Positions 31,701 through 41,188 of a stretch of DNA of 64,000 nt are shown here, one piece after another. Both the position numbers and the translations under genes were made by a program. The stretch covers positions 62,001 through 126,000 of the forward strand of contig CAJQUW010001859.1 in the NCBI GenBank assembly GCA_907163375.1, written 5' to 3'. This DNA is from Prostheceraeus crozeri (Eukaryota > Platyhelminthes > Polycladida > Euryleptidae). Below the pieces are notes generated by a model. That model saw only the letters and a program-made list of their open reading frames with translations, did not search any database and had not been told where the DNA came from. Position 1 is the stretch's first letter. Each line of letters begins with the position of its first letter.

Positions 31701-34515
31701 TCTTGATTAATAACCTAGTTAGTAGTTTATTTGATTTTAGCGTAATAAAACCATTACTTAACATTGATCTGAACATGTATAGTGAACAGCAATTTGTCAC
31801 ACGAAGTCGATTCGATATCTAAGATTTGAAGATAAATATCAAACATAGAAATTTATGATTGTCATTTGTAACCGAATTATGTTTAGCTGCTCTTAGGGAA
31901 CTCAGAAGTCTGCTGCAATTCGTTTCTTCGGCGCGACTGAAGATTTCATGTCTACATAACTAAGTTGTCCAACTTGTACATTACCTGTTTCTGAGAATCG
32001 GTTCCACGTCATTTCTTTTCGGAGACTTCTTGTCAATGTTAATAATGTAATTGGTTAGATTGCTGGTTCATGTTATATTCCCCTCAGCCGCGCGGGTCGA
32101 CGGATTGTTATCGGTGCGAACAAACAGAAAGTTGGAAATTCTTCTAATAAAATTGTTGTTCATATTCTAATGCAAAATTAGACTTTTAACTTCATCGCGT
32201 ACCTCAGATTTCGTTTTGGGAAATTGAAATCATCTGTGAAGCCCTTCAAAGCTAAAGTGATGAGTGACTGTCATGACTTGACTTTGTTTCATTTGTAATA
32301 TGCTGAACTCCTGAATAAACTCAACTGATGAATAAAATGGTGAGCTGTCACAGATACATAACACATTAAAAGATAAGAGAAATGCCATTCACACACGGCT
32401 CCGGGTAAATAATCTGTTTTACATCTCTTCGTTGTAAAATGCAGAGGTAAGATGAATATGTTCATACTCGCAAGTATTGAAATCAACTTAATAACTACGC
32501 ATGACTTGCTCACTGAAAATTAGTTTAGCTTGACAAACTCTGATATCAAAAGGTCTCCCTATTCAATGGATCTCCTCATCAATGGAAAGATGGATTTATT
32601 CTTAACTTTGAAAGCATTTAATATTTGCTTCAATTGGAAAAACATTTCTGGAGACAAAATTCCCATCGTCTAAACCAAAGTGATTTAAGTCTGTGGTAAT
32701 TTGAAACCTCTTTCTACCCCAATATTTGATTCGAGCGTCTGGGATAGAAAGAACATGAAGAAATGTTTCTCATTTTGCCTTCAGAAAACAGGAAGAATTC
32801 AAAATATAAGGAAGGTAATTTAAGTAATTTAAGTTATATTCAAAATAAAACAAAGATGGAATCTTAAATACTCAGCTCATCGACATCGTCTTGATCATGA
32901 ATAAGAAAATGCTACAATGCAATAAAATCAAACGGACGAAAGGTGCACATGATTAAGGTTAACATGATTCATGTACTTTCCTATTTCATTGCACGAAGAA
33001 AAGGATTTTTCCATCTCTAGTATGTAACTATCTATTTCGAATTCACAGTATCAGTTGTAGGGCATGCGAGTATTCAACTTCTCTTTCATACGTGATCTAC
33101 ACAACAGAGTGCGAGAATACTACTGAATTCTGACTAGAGGTTTACCAGAATATAATGCATCACACTCGATTGAGTTTTACCGTTATCAATTTTGAGAATA
33201 TTCATGACGTGACTTTCATCTATAATTACGAAATGTTGAGAAGAGATTTGAGATATGCTCCTCATTTGTTGTGTCAACAGTTGCAATTAAATTCTGCAAT
33301 GTCAACTATTGACTATTATCAGGTAGAAAGAATTCTTGAGTTCTTGAGTGGATATGGAAATAATAAGCATTCAAATTAACATTATTTCAAGAAGAAGAAG
33401 GGATTGCAGGGAGAAGAAGACAGCATTTACGGAAACATTTGTACGCGACCAAGACTTTCGAAACGTCGTCCAATTAAACATTTTATGCGTATATTGAGGC
33501 AATTTTCGCATAAAATTGAGCAGTTTCCACATCAATAACGGCTACTCACTCCAGTCAGTTTAATACATGTGTGTTCACTCTATTGATATGCTTATTAACA
33601 TCAATGGGTGATATCCACCAACATACTGTATTCATGTAGGTGGGGAAATCTTTTACAGCTATAGGTGAAAATAGAATCAACTGATTAATGATGTGATCAA
33701 AATTAAAACTATGGACACAATGACCAAAATGAGCATTGAAACTATAAAACATATACCATAAAAGTTGTTGAAAACATTTTGAAGCTACACTTCCACTAAT
33801 AAAAGAATGAGTCCTGAATCGGACTGATAGTTTGTTGTACTATACTGTAAAATCCTATTTACATTTGTCTTACTATTTTAAACTTTATTGTGTTGCTCAT
33901 TGGTATAATTGTTTGGGGAGTGGCCACACTGACTTTGTACTGACATCGCAAGAATATGCTGTTTCCGTGGACATAAACTTGGGCACTCGATCACGAAATT
34001 GAACTCCATAGTTTACTATTCATCGGTATTTACCTAGCATATATACACGTAGGTTCAAAATTCTCGACAGATAAAAAAGGACAGAAAATTCATAGGTGAG
34101 ACCATGTAACTCATGTTTTCTCGAGAATTCAATATTCAAATTTTCGGGGAAATCCCTATCTTCACTCCCGGGATTCGGGATGAGGATTAGCCGGTATCAC
34201 AGGAAATCGCGATTTCGAGATCCTGGGATGCAAATGCTAATTGAAAATATATAGGGTATCTTTAATCATCTTAATAAGCATATTGAACTGGTGTACATGT
34301 AGGCCTTCATATATGTCACTATTGCATTGCTGTCAATATCTCAAACAATATTATCTGCTGATGCCATCTTTATGTTGATTGAATTTGAATCCTATGAACA
34401 TGATGCGATCGGCATAAAATGAGATGCTTGCCACTTTTTGTCGCTTACTCCGTAAGAGGAAGCGATGAGCTTTTAATGAATATTTAATAGAATGACAGAC
34501 TTTTTATTTCTTTTT
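28736..34515. other. no gene recognised
   Basis: Nearly 6 kb of AT-rich DNA. Frames at 29477-29710 (minus) and 33155-33379 (plus) look somewhat protein-like, but I cannot tie them to a family, a splice pattern or an element. Confidence 0.4.
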
Positions 34516-35078
34516 CAGATAAAGTGAAAACAGCTTGAAAGACGAATCGTTTGAAATTCAAAAAAAATTGAATAACATGCCGATGATTTTTGTCCTTCAA
34601 TAAGATTTACCTTTGAGATAAGTGATTCAAGTATAAGATGTCTTGACACTGCAGTTATAAAGAACGGGTTGTCCATGCAGACAGATTTATATATCAAACC
34701 CACCGATACAGGATAATTTCTATATCATATGTCATGTCATCCTCCTGAGAGTAAAATTCCAATCGCTGTTCCTAAGCATTGCGAATAAGATGCATCTGTT
34801 GTGATCCTTTGCGAGCGAGAGTCCATTTACAGGATCCGTGCCAAACCTTAGTCCAAATCGTTATCCTCGAGGTCGAGTACAGCACTAAATCAATAAAGCT
34901 CTGCGTATAGATAAAAACAAACTATTTAAAAGAAAAACTCGAAAAATATGCAGACAATCCCCATAATTGCACCGTATCATCCATCAATACACGATCAGAT
35001 TAAACTCATTTTCGCGAAACACCAACATTTTCTCAATGAAATTCAATGAACCGTTGGGTTATAGTAAAAACCTCCAAC
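34516..35078 (+). pseudogene. Penelope protein piece 1: end of reverse transcriptase and connector
   Basis: Reads DDFCPSIRFTFEISDSSIRC, then LDTAVIKNGLSMQTDLYIKP and TDTG, then FLYHMSCHPPESKIPIAVP, later APYHPSIHDQIKLIFAKHQH. FLDT....G...TDLY.KPTDTH.FL...SCHP is the conserved segment following the active site in Penelope reverse transcriptases, and YHPSIH belongs to the connector. Several stops and frame changes are present. The end of this piece, KPP, is cut by the hAT-like insertion. Confidence 0.8.
35071..35078. repeat. target site duplication, left (CCTCCAAC)
   Basis: 8 bases before the hAT-like element, matching 38848-38855 (CCTCCATC) at 7 of 8 positions. Confidence 0.75.
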
Positions 35079-35313
35079 CAGTGGCGGGCGCGATTCCGAA
35101 TCGTGCGACTCAGCGCATGATTGATCGAAAATCGTGCGATTCTGAGTATTTTCAGATTTAGTGACTAGAAGTTTACAGCTAATCTAGCTTGCATTATTTT
35201 TCATTAAAATTTTGTGATAATTTCAATTAAAATTGAGAGCATATGACATTCATCGTCTTTTTAGACTGAAATTATAACTTCCGTATTAATCAATGAGATA
35301 TTCTATTTAGTAA

Positions 35314-35509
35314 TGATGATGATGGTTTAACGTCGCCACTCCCCCTTACTGGGGGCTTGGACGGTGCTGACACAGACTTTCCTGAAGCGTTGTGATCTTT
35401 TTGTCCGGATGCCCTTCCTGACGACTTCCAATGACACTTCCGGGCCTCGACCTCTGAACCAGAAGATCACTGAGCCAAGCACTTAGCCACTGTGCCACAG
35501 AGAACGGCT
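35314..35509 (-). mobile_element. tRNA-derived SINE
   Basis: Read on the minus strand it starts with a tRNA-like head: GTGGCACAGTGGCTAAGTGC is an A-box as in tRNA-Ser/Leu, and GGTCGAGGCCC is a B-box. A body with GGGCATCCGG follows, and the element ends in a (CAT)n tail (35314-35324 on the plus strand). It is flanked by TTTAGTAA at 35306-35313 and 35510-35517, a perfect 8-bp target duplication. SINEs of this kind are transcribed by RNA polymerase III and moved by a partner LINE; the partner here is unknown. Confidence 0.85.
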
Positions 35510-35820
35510 TTTAGTAAATGTTTGGAAAAACAGCATGATATATCAAAACACATAAAAAGTCGCAAAGAAGGCAAGAAAGTATAATCTATTAATGATTCTA
35601 CTGCAAATCTGCCATCATAGAAGCATGCACTATGAAGTATATTATTTTGCCATTTCTTCTATCAGTCCTGAAATATGCATAATTATGCATCAATTAAATC
35701 AAACTATTAAACGTCTAACGTTTGCAAAACATTAACAAGTATGATACAAAGATGTCCTTAGACTTGAACAATTAAAATCACAAAAATTCAGTGACAGTCA
35801 TAGATGTTTCGCCTTACAGT

Positions 35821-36017
35821 GTTCGTCAGTACGGCTCGGAATGGCCCAGGCTAGCTTAGAATATCTAGAATTGGCACTCTATAACCTTTATGATTGTGAA
35901 CCGTACGGCATAGCCAAGATAGATAAACAGAGCAGCCCGCTGTGCAGTCCTTCAGCTTGCTCAGCCAGTCCAGATATCTTAAGCTACTTTGAGCAATTCC
36001 AAGCCGTACTGACGAAC
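35821..36017. repeat. foldback (long imperfect inverted repeat)
   Basis: The left arm GTTCGTCAGTACGGCTCGGA (35821) and the inverted right arm GTTCGTCAGTACGGCTTGGA (ending 36017) match at 19 of 20 positions. Pairing continues more loosely inward (TAGCTTAGA / TAGCTTAAGA). It may be a short foldback transposon or a stem-loop RNA source; no target duplication was identified. Confidence 0.7.
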
Positions 36018-36077
36018 CGAAAAGCGCAGAGTGTACTGTTGCCAAGGATTTTTGTGCTTAAGTAGTTTAAGTCTGAG

Positions 36078-38335
36078 GTTTCATAAGTCATAAGTCATAA
36101 ATGTTTATTCTGAAATATACAGAAAACGCAAAGCGATGGCCGCAAGGGCACTTACAAGTAAGCGTTGATAACACGTGCAACATATGCATACGCAAAGTTT
36201 AGCATCAATAAAAAATACATGAGATATATATATTTACAAATTTACCGAGTGATGATGATGTACATGCACATCATGAACAAATTATATGACACCTACATAT
36301 TTACAAATTTTAAGAGTCATCATGATATACATCATATAGACTACCATATACAAAATACGTGAAATCTATAGGGCCTATATTTACAAATTTGAAAAGTGAT
36401 GATCACGACATGATAAGAGTTCACTGGATGGGAGTCCTCACAATGGAGCAAAAGAACGTAAATGCTTAACATCTAATATAGAAATGAATGTAACAAAATC
36501 ATCTATACAAAATTCACACTTTAATGATCATGGTCACAATATATGCAAATTCACTCGGATCAATGAGATTGAGACTCTTATTGATCTTCATTATAATGAG
36601 AATCATCTTCAATATGGAATATAGGAATGTATATAAATAAAATTTACCATCAGGTATGAAAAGCACTTGTCAAATAATTTTATACGAAAGCACATATTAG
36701 CAGTCACAGTATGAGCAAAATTCACTTAGATCAACTGATTTGAGTCTTTTCTTGAACATCATGAAGGTTGGAGCTTTCACTATCGAGTCGTTCAATGAAT
36801 TCCATATTTTAATGACGCAAAAGAAAAGCAATCCACTGAGATAGTTCGAATTAACTTTTAAGACTGGCACAATCTGACAGCTGTTACGTGATTGACCTCG
36901 AGTAATTTGAGATGAAAGGTAGGTGGCAAAGAAAGAGTTGAGCGACAAGTCGAAATGATTATAGTATAACAGTTTATACAAGAAGTACAAGTCCAACAAA
37001 ATGCGCCTATATTCTAGAGATATTAATTTAAACAATTGTAAATCTATGAGAATAGCTGTCATACTTGATACCAGATCGTTTACAAACGATGCGGGTGAAG
37101 AATCTCTGGACACGCTCAATACGGAAAACGTCGCGTTTGAGGTACGGTGAAAAGATTACACTTCCACATTCCAAGAGAGGGCGAACAAAGACAACAAAGG
37201 CTTTCATTAAGATACGGGAGTTGTGGCAAACGATAGATTTTAGGATACAGTATGCTCTGGCATATGCGGTTGAGCTGATGCGCGCACAGTGATCACTAAA
37301 TCTGAGATCTGATGAGGTCAAAAAGCCTACGTCTTTCACAGTGACTGAATTTTTCAGGGATACGCTGTCAAGATGATAAGATGTTAAGATGTCAAGTTGA
37401 CGGAAGGAGCATATCGATCTCCAGCAGTAAACAGTAAGCTTTTTTGCATAGAAATCTTCAGTTGCCATGTTCTACACCAATTATCAAATTTGAGAAGAGT
37501 ATGTTTTAGGTCTGAGGAGACTTGTGAAGAGGAGGTATAACTTCTGGTTGACATAAATTTCAAGTCATCAGCATAAAGGCAGGCTGAAGTCTGTCCAACA
37601 AGGCAGTAAAACACGTCATTGACATAAAGAAGGAACAATACAGGTCCAAGAACAGAGCCTTGGGGCACGCCACTTGTAACAGCTACCTCGTCCGAAGTGA
37701 TGGTGTTGATTAGGACTCTCTGAGTTCGATTACATAGATAATTATTAATGCATTGGAGCAATTGACCATTGAAACCATGGCTTGAGAGTTTATGGAGAAG
37801 CTTAGGTATTGATACTGTGTCGAAGCCCTTAGAGAAATCAATGTACACGCAATCGAAGCGTTTATGGAGACTTAATGCAGAACACATTTCGCATATCGAA
37901 CTGAACATGTGTGTAACTGTTGAACATCGGGGAAGGAAACCGTGCTGTTCCATGGATAAAAGCTTATGGTTCATTGTATAGGAATATATTTCATCAGAAA
38001 TTACCCTTTCCATGACCATACAACAGCCAGAGGTAAGTAAGATCGGGCGATAGCTCTTGGGGGAAGAGGAGGATCATTTGTTCTTAAAGACTGGACAGAC
38101 TAGAGCTTTTCTCCAAGTAGATGGTAATTTGCCGGTTGACATGGATAGATCAAAAATGCAACTTAATGGGAATGCGACAGTACTAGCAAAACGTCGAAGA
38201 ATAAGTAAAGGGATATCATCAGGAGTTTGTGATAATTTAGGCGGCAACCGTTCTAGAGCTCTTTCAACAAGTTCCGGAGTAAAATGAATGAAATCCAGAG
38301 ATATTCCGAGGATATCTTTCTATTCTATGCCCAGG
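36078..38335 (-). mobile_element. 5'-truncated CR1/Rex1-like LINE inside the hAT-like element
   Basis: The minus strand carries reverse transcriptase and 3' UTR only. The 3' end has an AATAAA signal within the word AGAATAAACATTTATGA and ends in heptamer repeats ACTTATG at 36082-36099, a CR1-like tail. The 3' UTR (36100-36690) contains three diverged copies of a block with TATTTACAAATTT followed by a GATGAT-like run. Coding sequence fades out near 38335, the 5' truncation point. The element lies wholly between the hAT-like ends, so it is younger than that insertion. Confidence 0.8.
36697..38335 (-). pseudogene. reverse transcriptase of the CR1/Rex1-like LINE, broken
   Basis: In order on the minus strand: FIHFTPELVERALERLPPKL, KLPSTWRKALVCPVFKNK followed by a stop, SYRPILLTSG, then a long frame (38019-37384) with MEQHGFLPRCSTVTHM, CVYIDFSKGFDTVSIPKLL, SGVPQGSVLGPVLFLLYVND and the active site CLYADDLKF. 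The C-terminal region follows in two further frames: RIVCKRSGIKYDS and YRRILLDLYFLYKLLYYNH, ending near 36697 with FKKRLKSVDLSEFC. At least three frame changes and one stop are present. Endonuclease and ORF1 are absent because of 5' truncation. Confidence 0.8.
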
Positions 38336-38847
38336 CGACCTGGCACTCTACAATCTTCATAATTAGCAAATCTGCAAGTGCAATTGTCACCGGATTATGT
38401 TCATAGTGTGCATGTTAAATGTAAACCAGGCATCAATACGCATTGCTATCAATGTATTTATATTATTTCAATGCGGAGATATAATATCATTGGGACCTAC
38501 TATGCTTGACTGTGCCTTGACAACATGCATGATTCGTAAAAATGGTGTACATGGCCTATGCGAGCGTGTTTAATGTTATAGTTCAATGGTATGTGCGGAG
38601 CTGCCTTAGAGATTTCACACGGCAACTCTGTTTAGCTATACATGATCTTAGGAACGAGAAACCACGCATCGGATTTATCTCAAACGATGAAAGAGTGATT
38701 AGAAATATTGTTTTTTCCTCATCAAGCGAATTTTATTGAGAAGTCACATTCCAAAAAAATCGCACGATTCCTGGTCATTCAAGAATCGCGCGATTGATTC
38801 CGTCGCACAATTAATCGTGCGGAGTCGATTAACTGCTCCCGCCACTG

Positions 38848-38855
38848 CCTCCATC
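38848..38855. repeat. target site duplication, right (CCTCCATC)
   Basis: 8 bases immediately after the hAT-like element; pairs with 35071-35078. This copy keeps the Penelope reading frame (Pro-Pro-Ser). Confidence 0.75.
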
Positions 38856-39112
38856 ACGAATTAAACAGCTTCTAGTTTCATCAAAATTTCACGATGCTCC
38901 ACCTTAAAGATCAGCGGAATACGGAATAGTGTCAATTTGTGGCTCCGCACAGTGCAAGACTTGCAATATTCTTTCAATAGATAAATCAATAAAATCTGCA
39001 GCATTAAAATTATCATGCAAATACCACGACATGCATCACAAAAACATCATATATTCTATTCGCTCCGATGATTGTGATTTTATTTATTTTGATGAATCTG
39101 GTGGAACTTTAA
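38848..39112 (+). pseudogene. Penelope protein piece 2: connector, Zn linker and start of GIY-YIG
   Basis: Begins with the right-hand target copy and reads PPSRIKQLLVSSKFHDAPP, a stop, then AEYGIVSICGSAQCKTCNIL, then KNIIYSIRSDDCDFIYFDES and GGTL. CGSAQCKTC is the zinc-binding linker and KNIIYSI...C.F.Y..ESG the GIY-YIG core. It stops at GGTL where the Harbinger-like element is inserted. Confidence 0.85.
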
Positions 39113-40943
39113 AGGTCCATTCATGCGGACGCGGCGCGTCTCACACGTCCAGATTTTTCTTTCAGAACCTTAACCCCTATAGGACTGTTCACACAAGACG
39201 CGTGGGACCACGCGTCCAAGTGATTTCAGAAAAAAAGTTCTGAAATGACGCGCGGTTTGCTTACGAGATAGGAAAATCCATCCCGCGCCAAGCCGCCTCG
39301 CGGCTTGCTCTACCCCCGCACTGAAACCTGACACCATAGGTTGCCAGATGTTCGTGCAGAGAAATGATTGACTTTCGACATAGCTATCCGACAATTCTAA
39401 GAGGACAATTCTGTGAGGACAATTTGACCAAATGAACATCAAAATCCCTTATCAGTGCACTTTCATACTTTGTCAACCATGAAAACGAATTAATGAATGC
39501 ATTTGGAGATGAGTGGTATTTTATTTATTGCAAAACGAGTATCGGAAACGAAGATGAGAAAGTTGTTATTGTTCTCAACTTATCTGATAATCTTCAATAG
39601 AGTGATACTCCCGATTACTATAGACGATGTAAGCTAACAAAGGTCGTTTTGTGAGCTAACTTATGGCAAAGTCAATCCGCGCGTCAATTCTATTTCATGA
39701 TCTGTCACTGGTCTTGTGCCTTGCTATCACCCTATGAATGAAAATGTGTATAATGATATGTGTTTTCTTAAAACCCTATTCTTTACAAATATGAAATATC
39801 AAATCGATTAGTTTTCCCAAAATTATGTAGTTTATATCAATCCCCATATTCCAACGAATTAATTTGCAATGTCAATCACTAAAAAGTATGCCGTACTTAA
39901 TATACAATTGGAAAAAAAATAATTTCAGCAATGTCGGTCTCTTTCATCTGTCTTTAATTGTTCGCCACTCCTTCAAGCATTACGATGAAGTCATTAAAAC
40001 GCTTCATATCGTTTATTTGACGCAGATCGCAGAATTCTAAACCAATTTAGTTGAAACACACTTCATTTAAAAGGAAATTTCTCGAAGAAGATGATGGTGG
40101 TATCTATTTTGCAAACAGAAGACATTTTTTCTCCTTTAAAATGCTCGCTGCATATCGCTGATACTCTCATCGCATGCGCAGTGCGTGATAACAGTCGATA
40201 TAGTTATAATTGTGTTGAGATTTTGACAAAAGGATCGATTTCACTTGGTTTTTATAAATAGTATTGGTAGTGAGATATCTGATCTGATATTCCCTCAAAT
40301 CATGCGACAACCACAACTTATAGATTTTGATGCTCAAGAGAACAGTTTCTGCAGATTCGGATTTGCTTAACGAAAATTAACAGAACGGAATGCCTTTTTT
40401 GTCGCCATGTCATACTGAACTCAGTGCTCTTCTCAGATTGAGACTATTTTCTTGGTCGACCAAAACTCATCATATAATTACTCGGATATTGCTTCGGAAT
40501 AGACTGCCCCTAGCAACACTTAAATTCATAACGAACTGTTCTCGTCTGATGAAACTTGCAGATTTAAGAACCTGATTACATCACACTTTGTTCACGCTCG
40601 TAGATCTAATGCAAAATGTCTCTGTATTTCCTCGAGAATGTGTCGTTTAGATATAATTTTCGATTCATTATGCTTGAAATGTTGCATCTGATTTCATGTA
40701 AATTCTGAAAACTGAGTACGTCATTTAACTATCTCGAGAAAGTGTCATATTCTGGTGTCTTGTTTGGGCTCATTCGAATGCATGTAACACAAGGAACATG
40801 AATGCGTTAATTGCAGTGTCCATAATTATATGGTTTTTGTAGTTCCCCCTCTCCATTCCCCTCTCCCGCCCCTCGTCACGCGGCTCGGTGAGAACAGGCA
40901 TTTTTGTTGGACGCGCCGCGCCGCGTCCGGTTTGAATGGACCT
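39113..40943. mobile_element. Harbinger-like non-autonomous DNA transposon
   Basis: It starts AGGTCCATTCATGCGGACGC and its inverted right end reads AGGTCCATTCAAACCGGACG, giving terminal inverted repeats of about 27 bases with a GC-rich inner part (GCGGCGCG). The 3-bp duplication TAA stands at 39110-39112 and 40944-40946. A TWA target duplication is the rule for the PIF/Harbinger superfamily. No transposase frame or MYB-like partner is visible in the 1.83 kb, so it is non-autonomous. It lies in the GIY-YIG domain of the Penelope-like element. Confidence 0.75.
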
Positions 40944-41188
40944 TAACAGAACACATGAATGAACATCGATGCGATATTGCTCACTAGAATGCCGAAAAAA
41001 TTGTTTCATATCATTGCATGCAACACAACCGCAATGAAACTGAAATTAGAGTATCCATATTGAAAGGATTGTGTGGAAATGAAAAACAAAGAAAAACCAA
41101 AGAACTTACATGTAGATTCATCAGCCAATTCATGACAGATTGGCCACACGGTTATAAAGATTTTCATTTCTTGAAAGTGTATAAATAA
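40944..41188 (+). pseudogene. Penelope protein piece 3: rest of GIY-YIG domain and C-terminus
   Basis: Continues from piece 2 as TEHMNEHRCDIAH, a stop, NAEKIVSYHCMQHNRNETEI, RVSILKGLCGNEKQRKTKEL and a C-terminal FMTDWPHGYKDFHFLKVYK before a TAA at 41186-41188. EH...H plus the WxxxxIxxxxxxxx-like downstream region matches the end of Penelope endonucleases. The TAA at 40944 is part of the restored codon ACA when the insertion is removed. Confidence 0.85.

Larger units (their letters stand above)
35079..38847. mobile_element. hAT-like DNA transposon, non-autonomous, carrying nested insertions
   Basis: Terminal inverted repeats start CAGTGGCGGG at 35079 and end CCCGCCACTG at 38847. The inner parts are related too, with repeated TCGTGCGAT/ATCGCGCGA words on both sides. 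The 8-bp target duplication and the CAGTGGCG terminus are hallmarks of the hAT superfamily. No transposase frame is recognised. About 2.7 kb of the 3.77 kb is made of later insertions: a SINE, a foldback and a LINE. The element interrupts a Penelope open frame, and rejoining the flanks with one duplication copy gives KPPSRIKQLLV in frame. Confidence 0.85.
34516..41188 (+). mobile_element. Penelope-like element, 5'-incomplete, split by two DNA transposons
   Basis: Three pieces of one Penelope-like protein are separated by insertions: 34516-35078, 38848-39112 and 40944-41188. Order and orientation agree, and at both joints the reading frame continues when the insertion and one target copy are removed. 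The first piece begins directly after a pyrimidine-rich TTTTTCAG, so it may start at a splice acceptor (Penelope elements can keep introns) or at a truncation. The catalytic core of the reverse transcriptase is not found upstream. Confidence 0.85.

Noticed and set aside
33155-33379. Short frame with IYNYEMLRRDLRYAP as a NACHT/WD-type protein exon
   Set aside because: The resemblance is limited to a few residues and no neighbouring exons support it.
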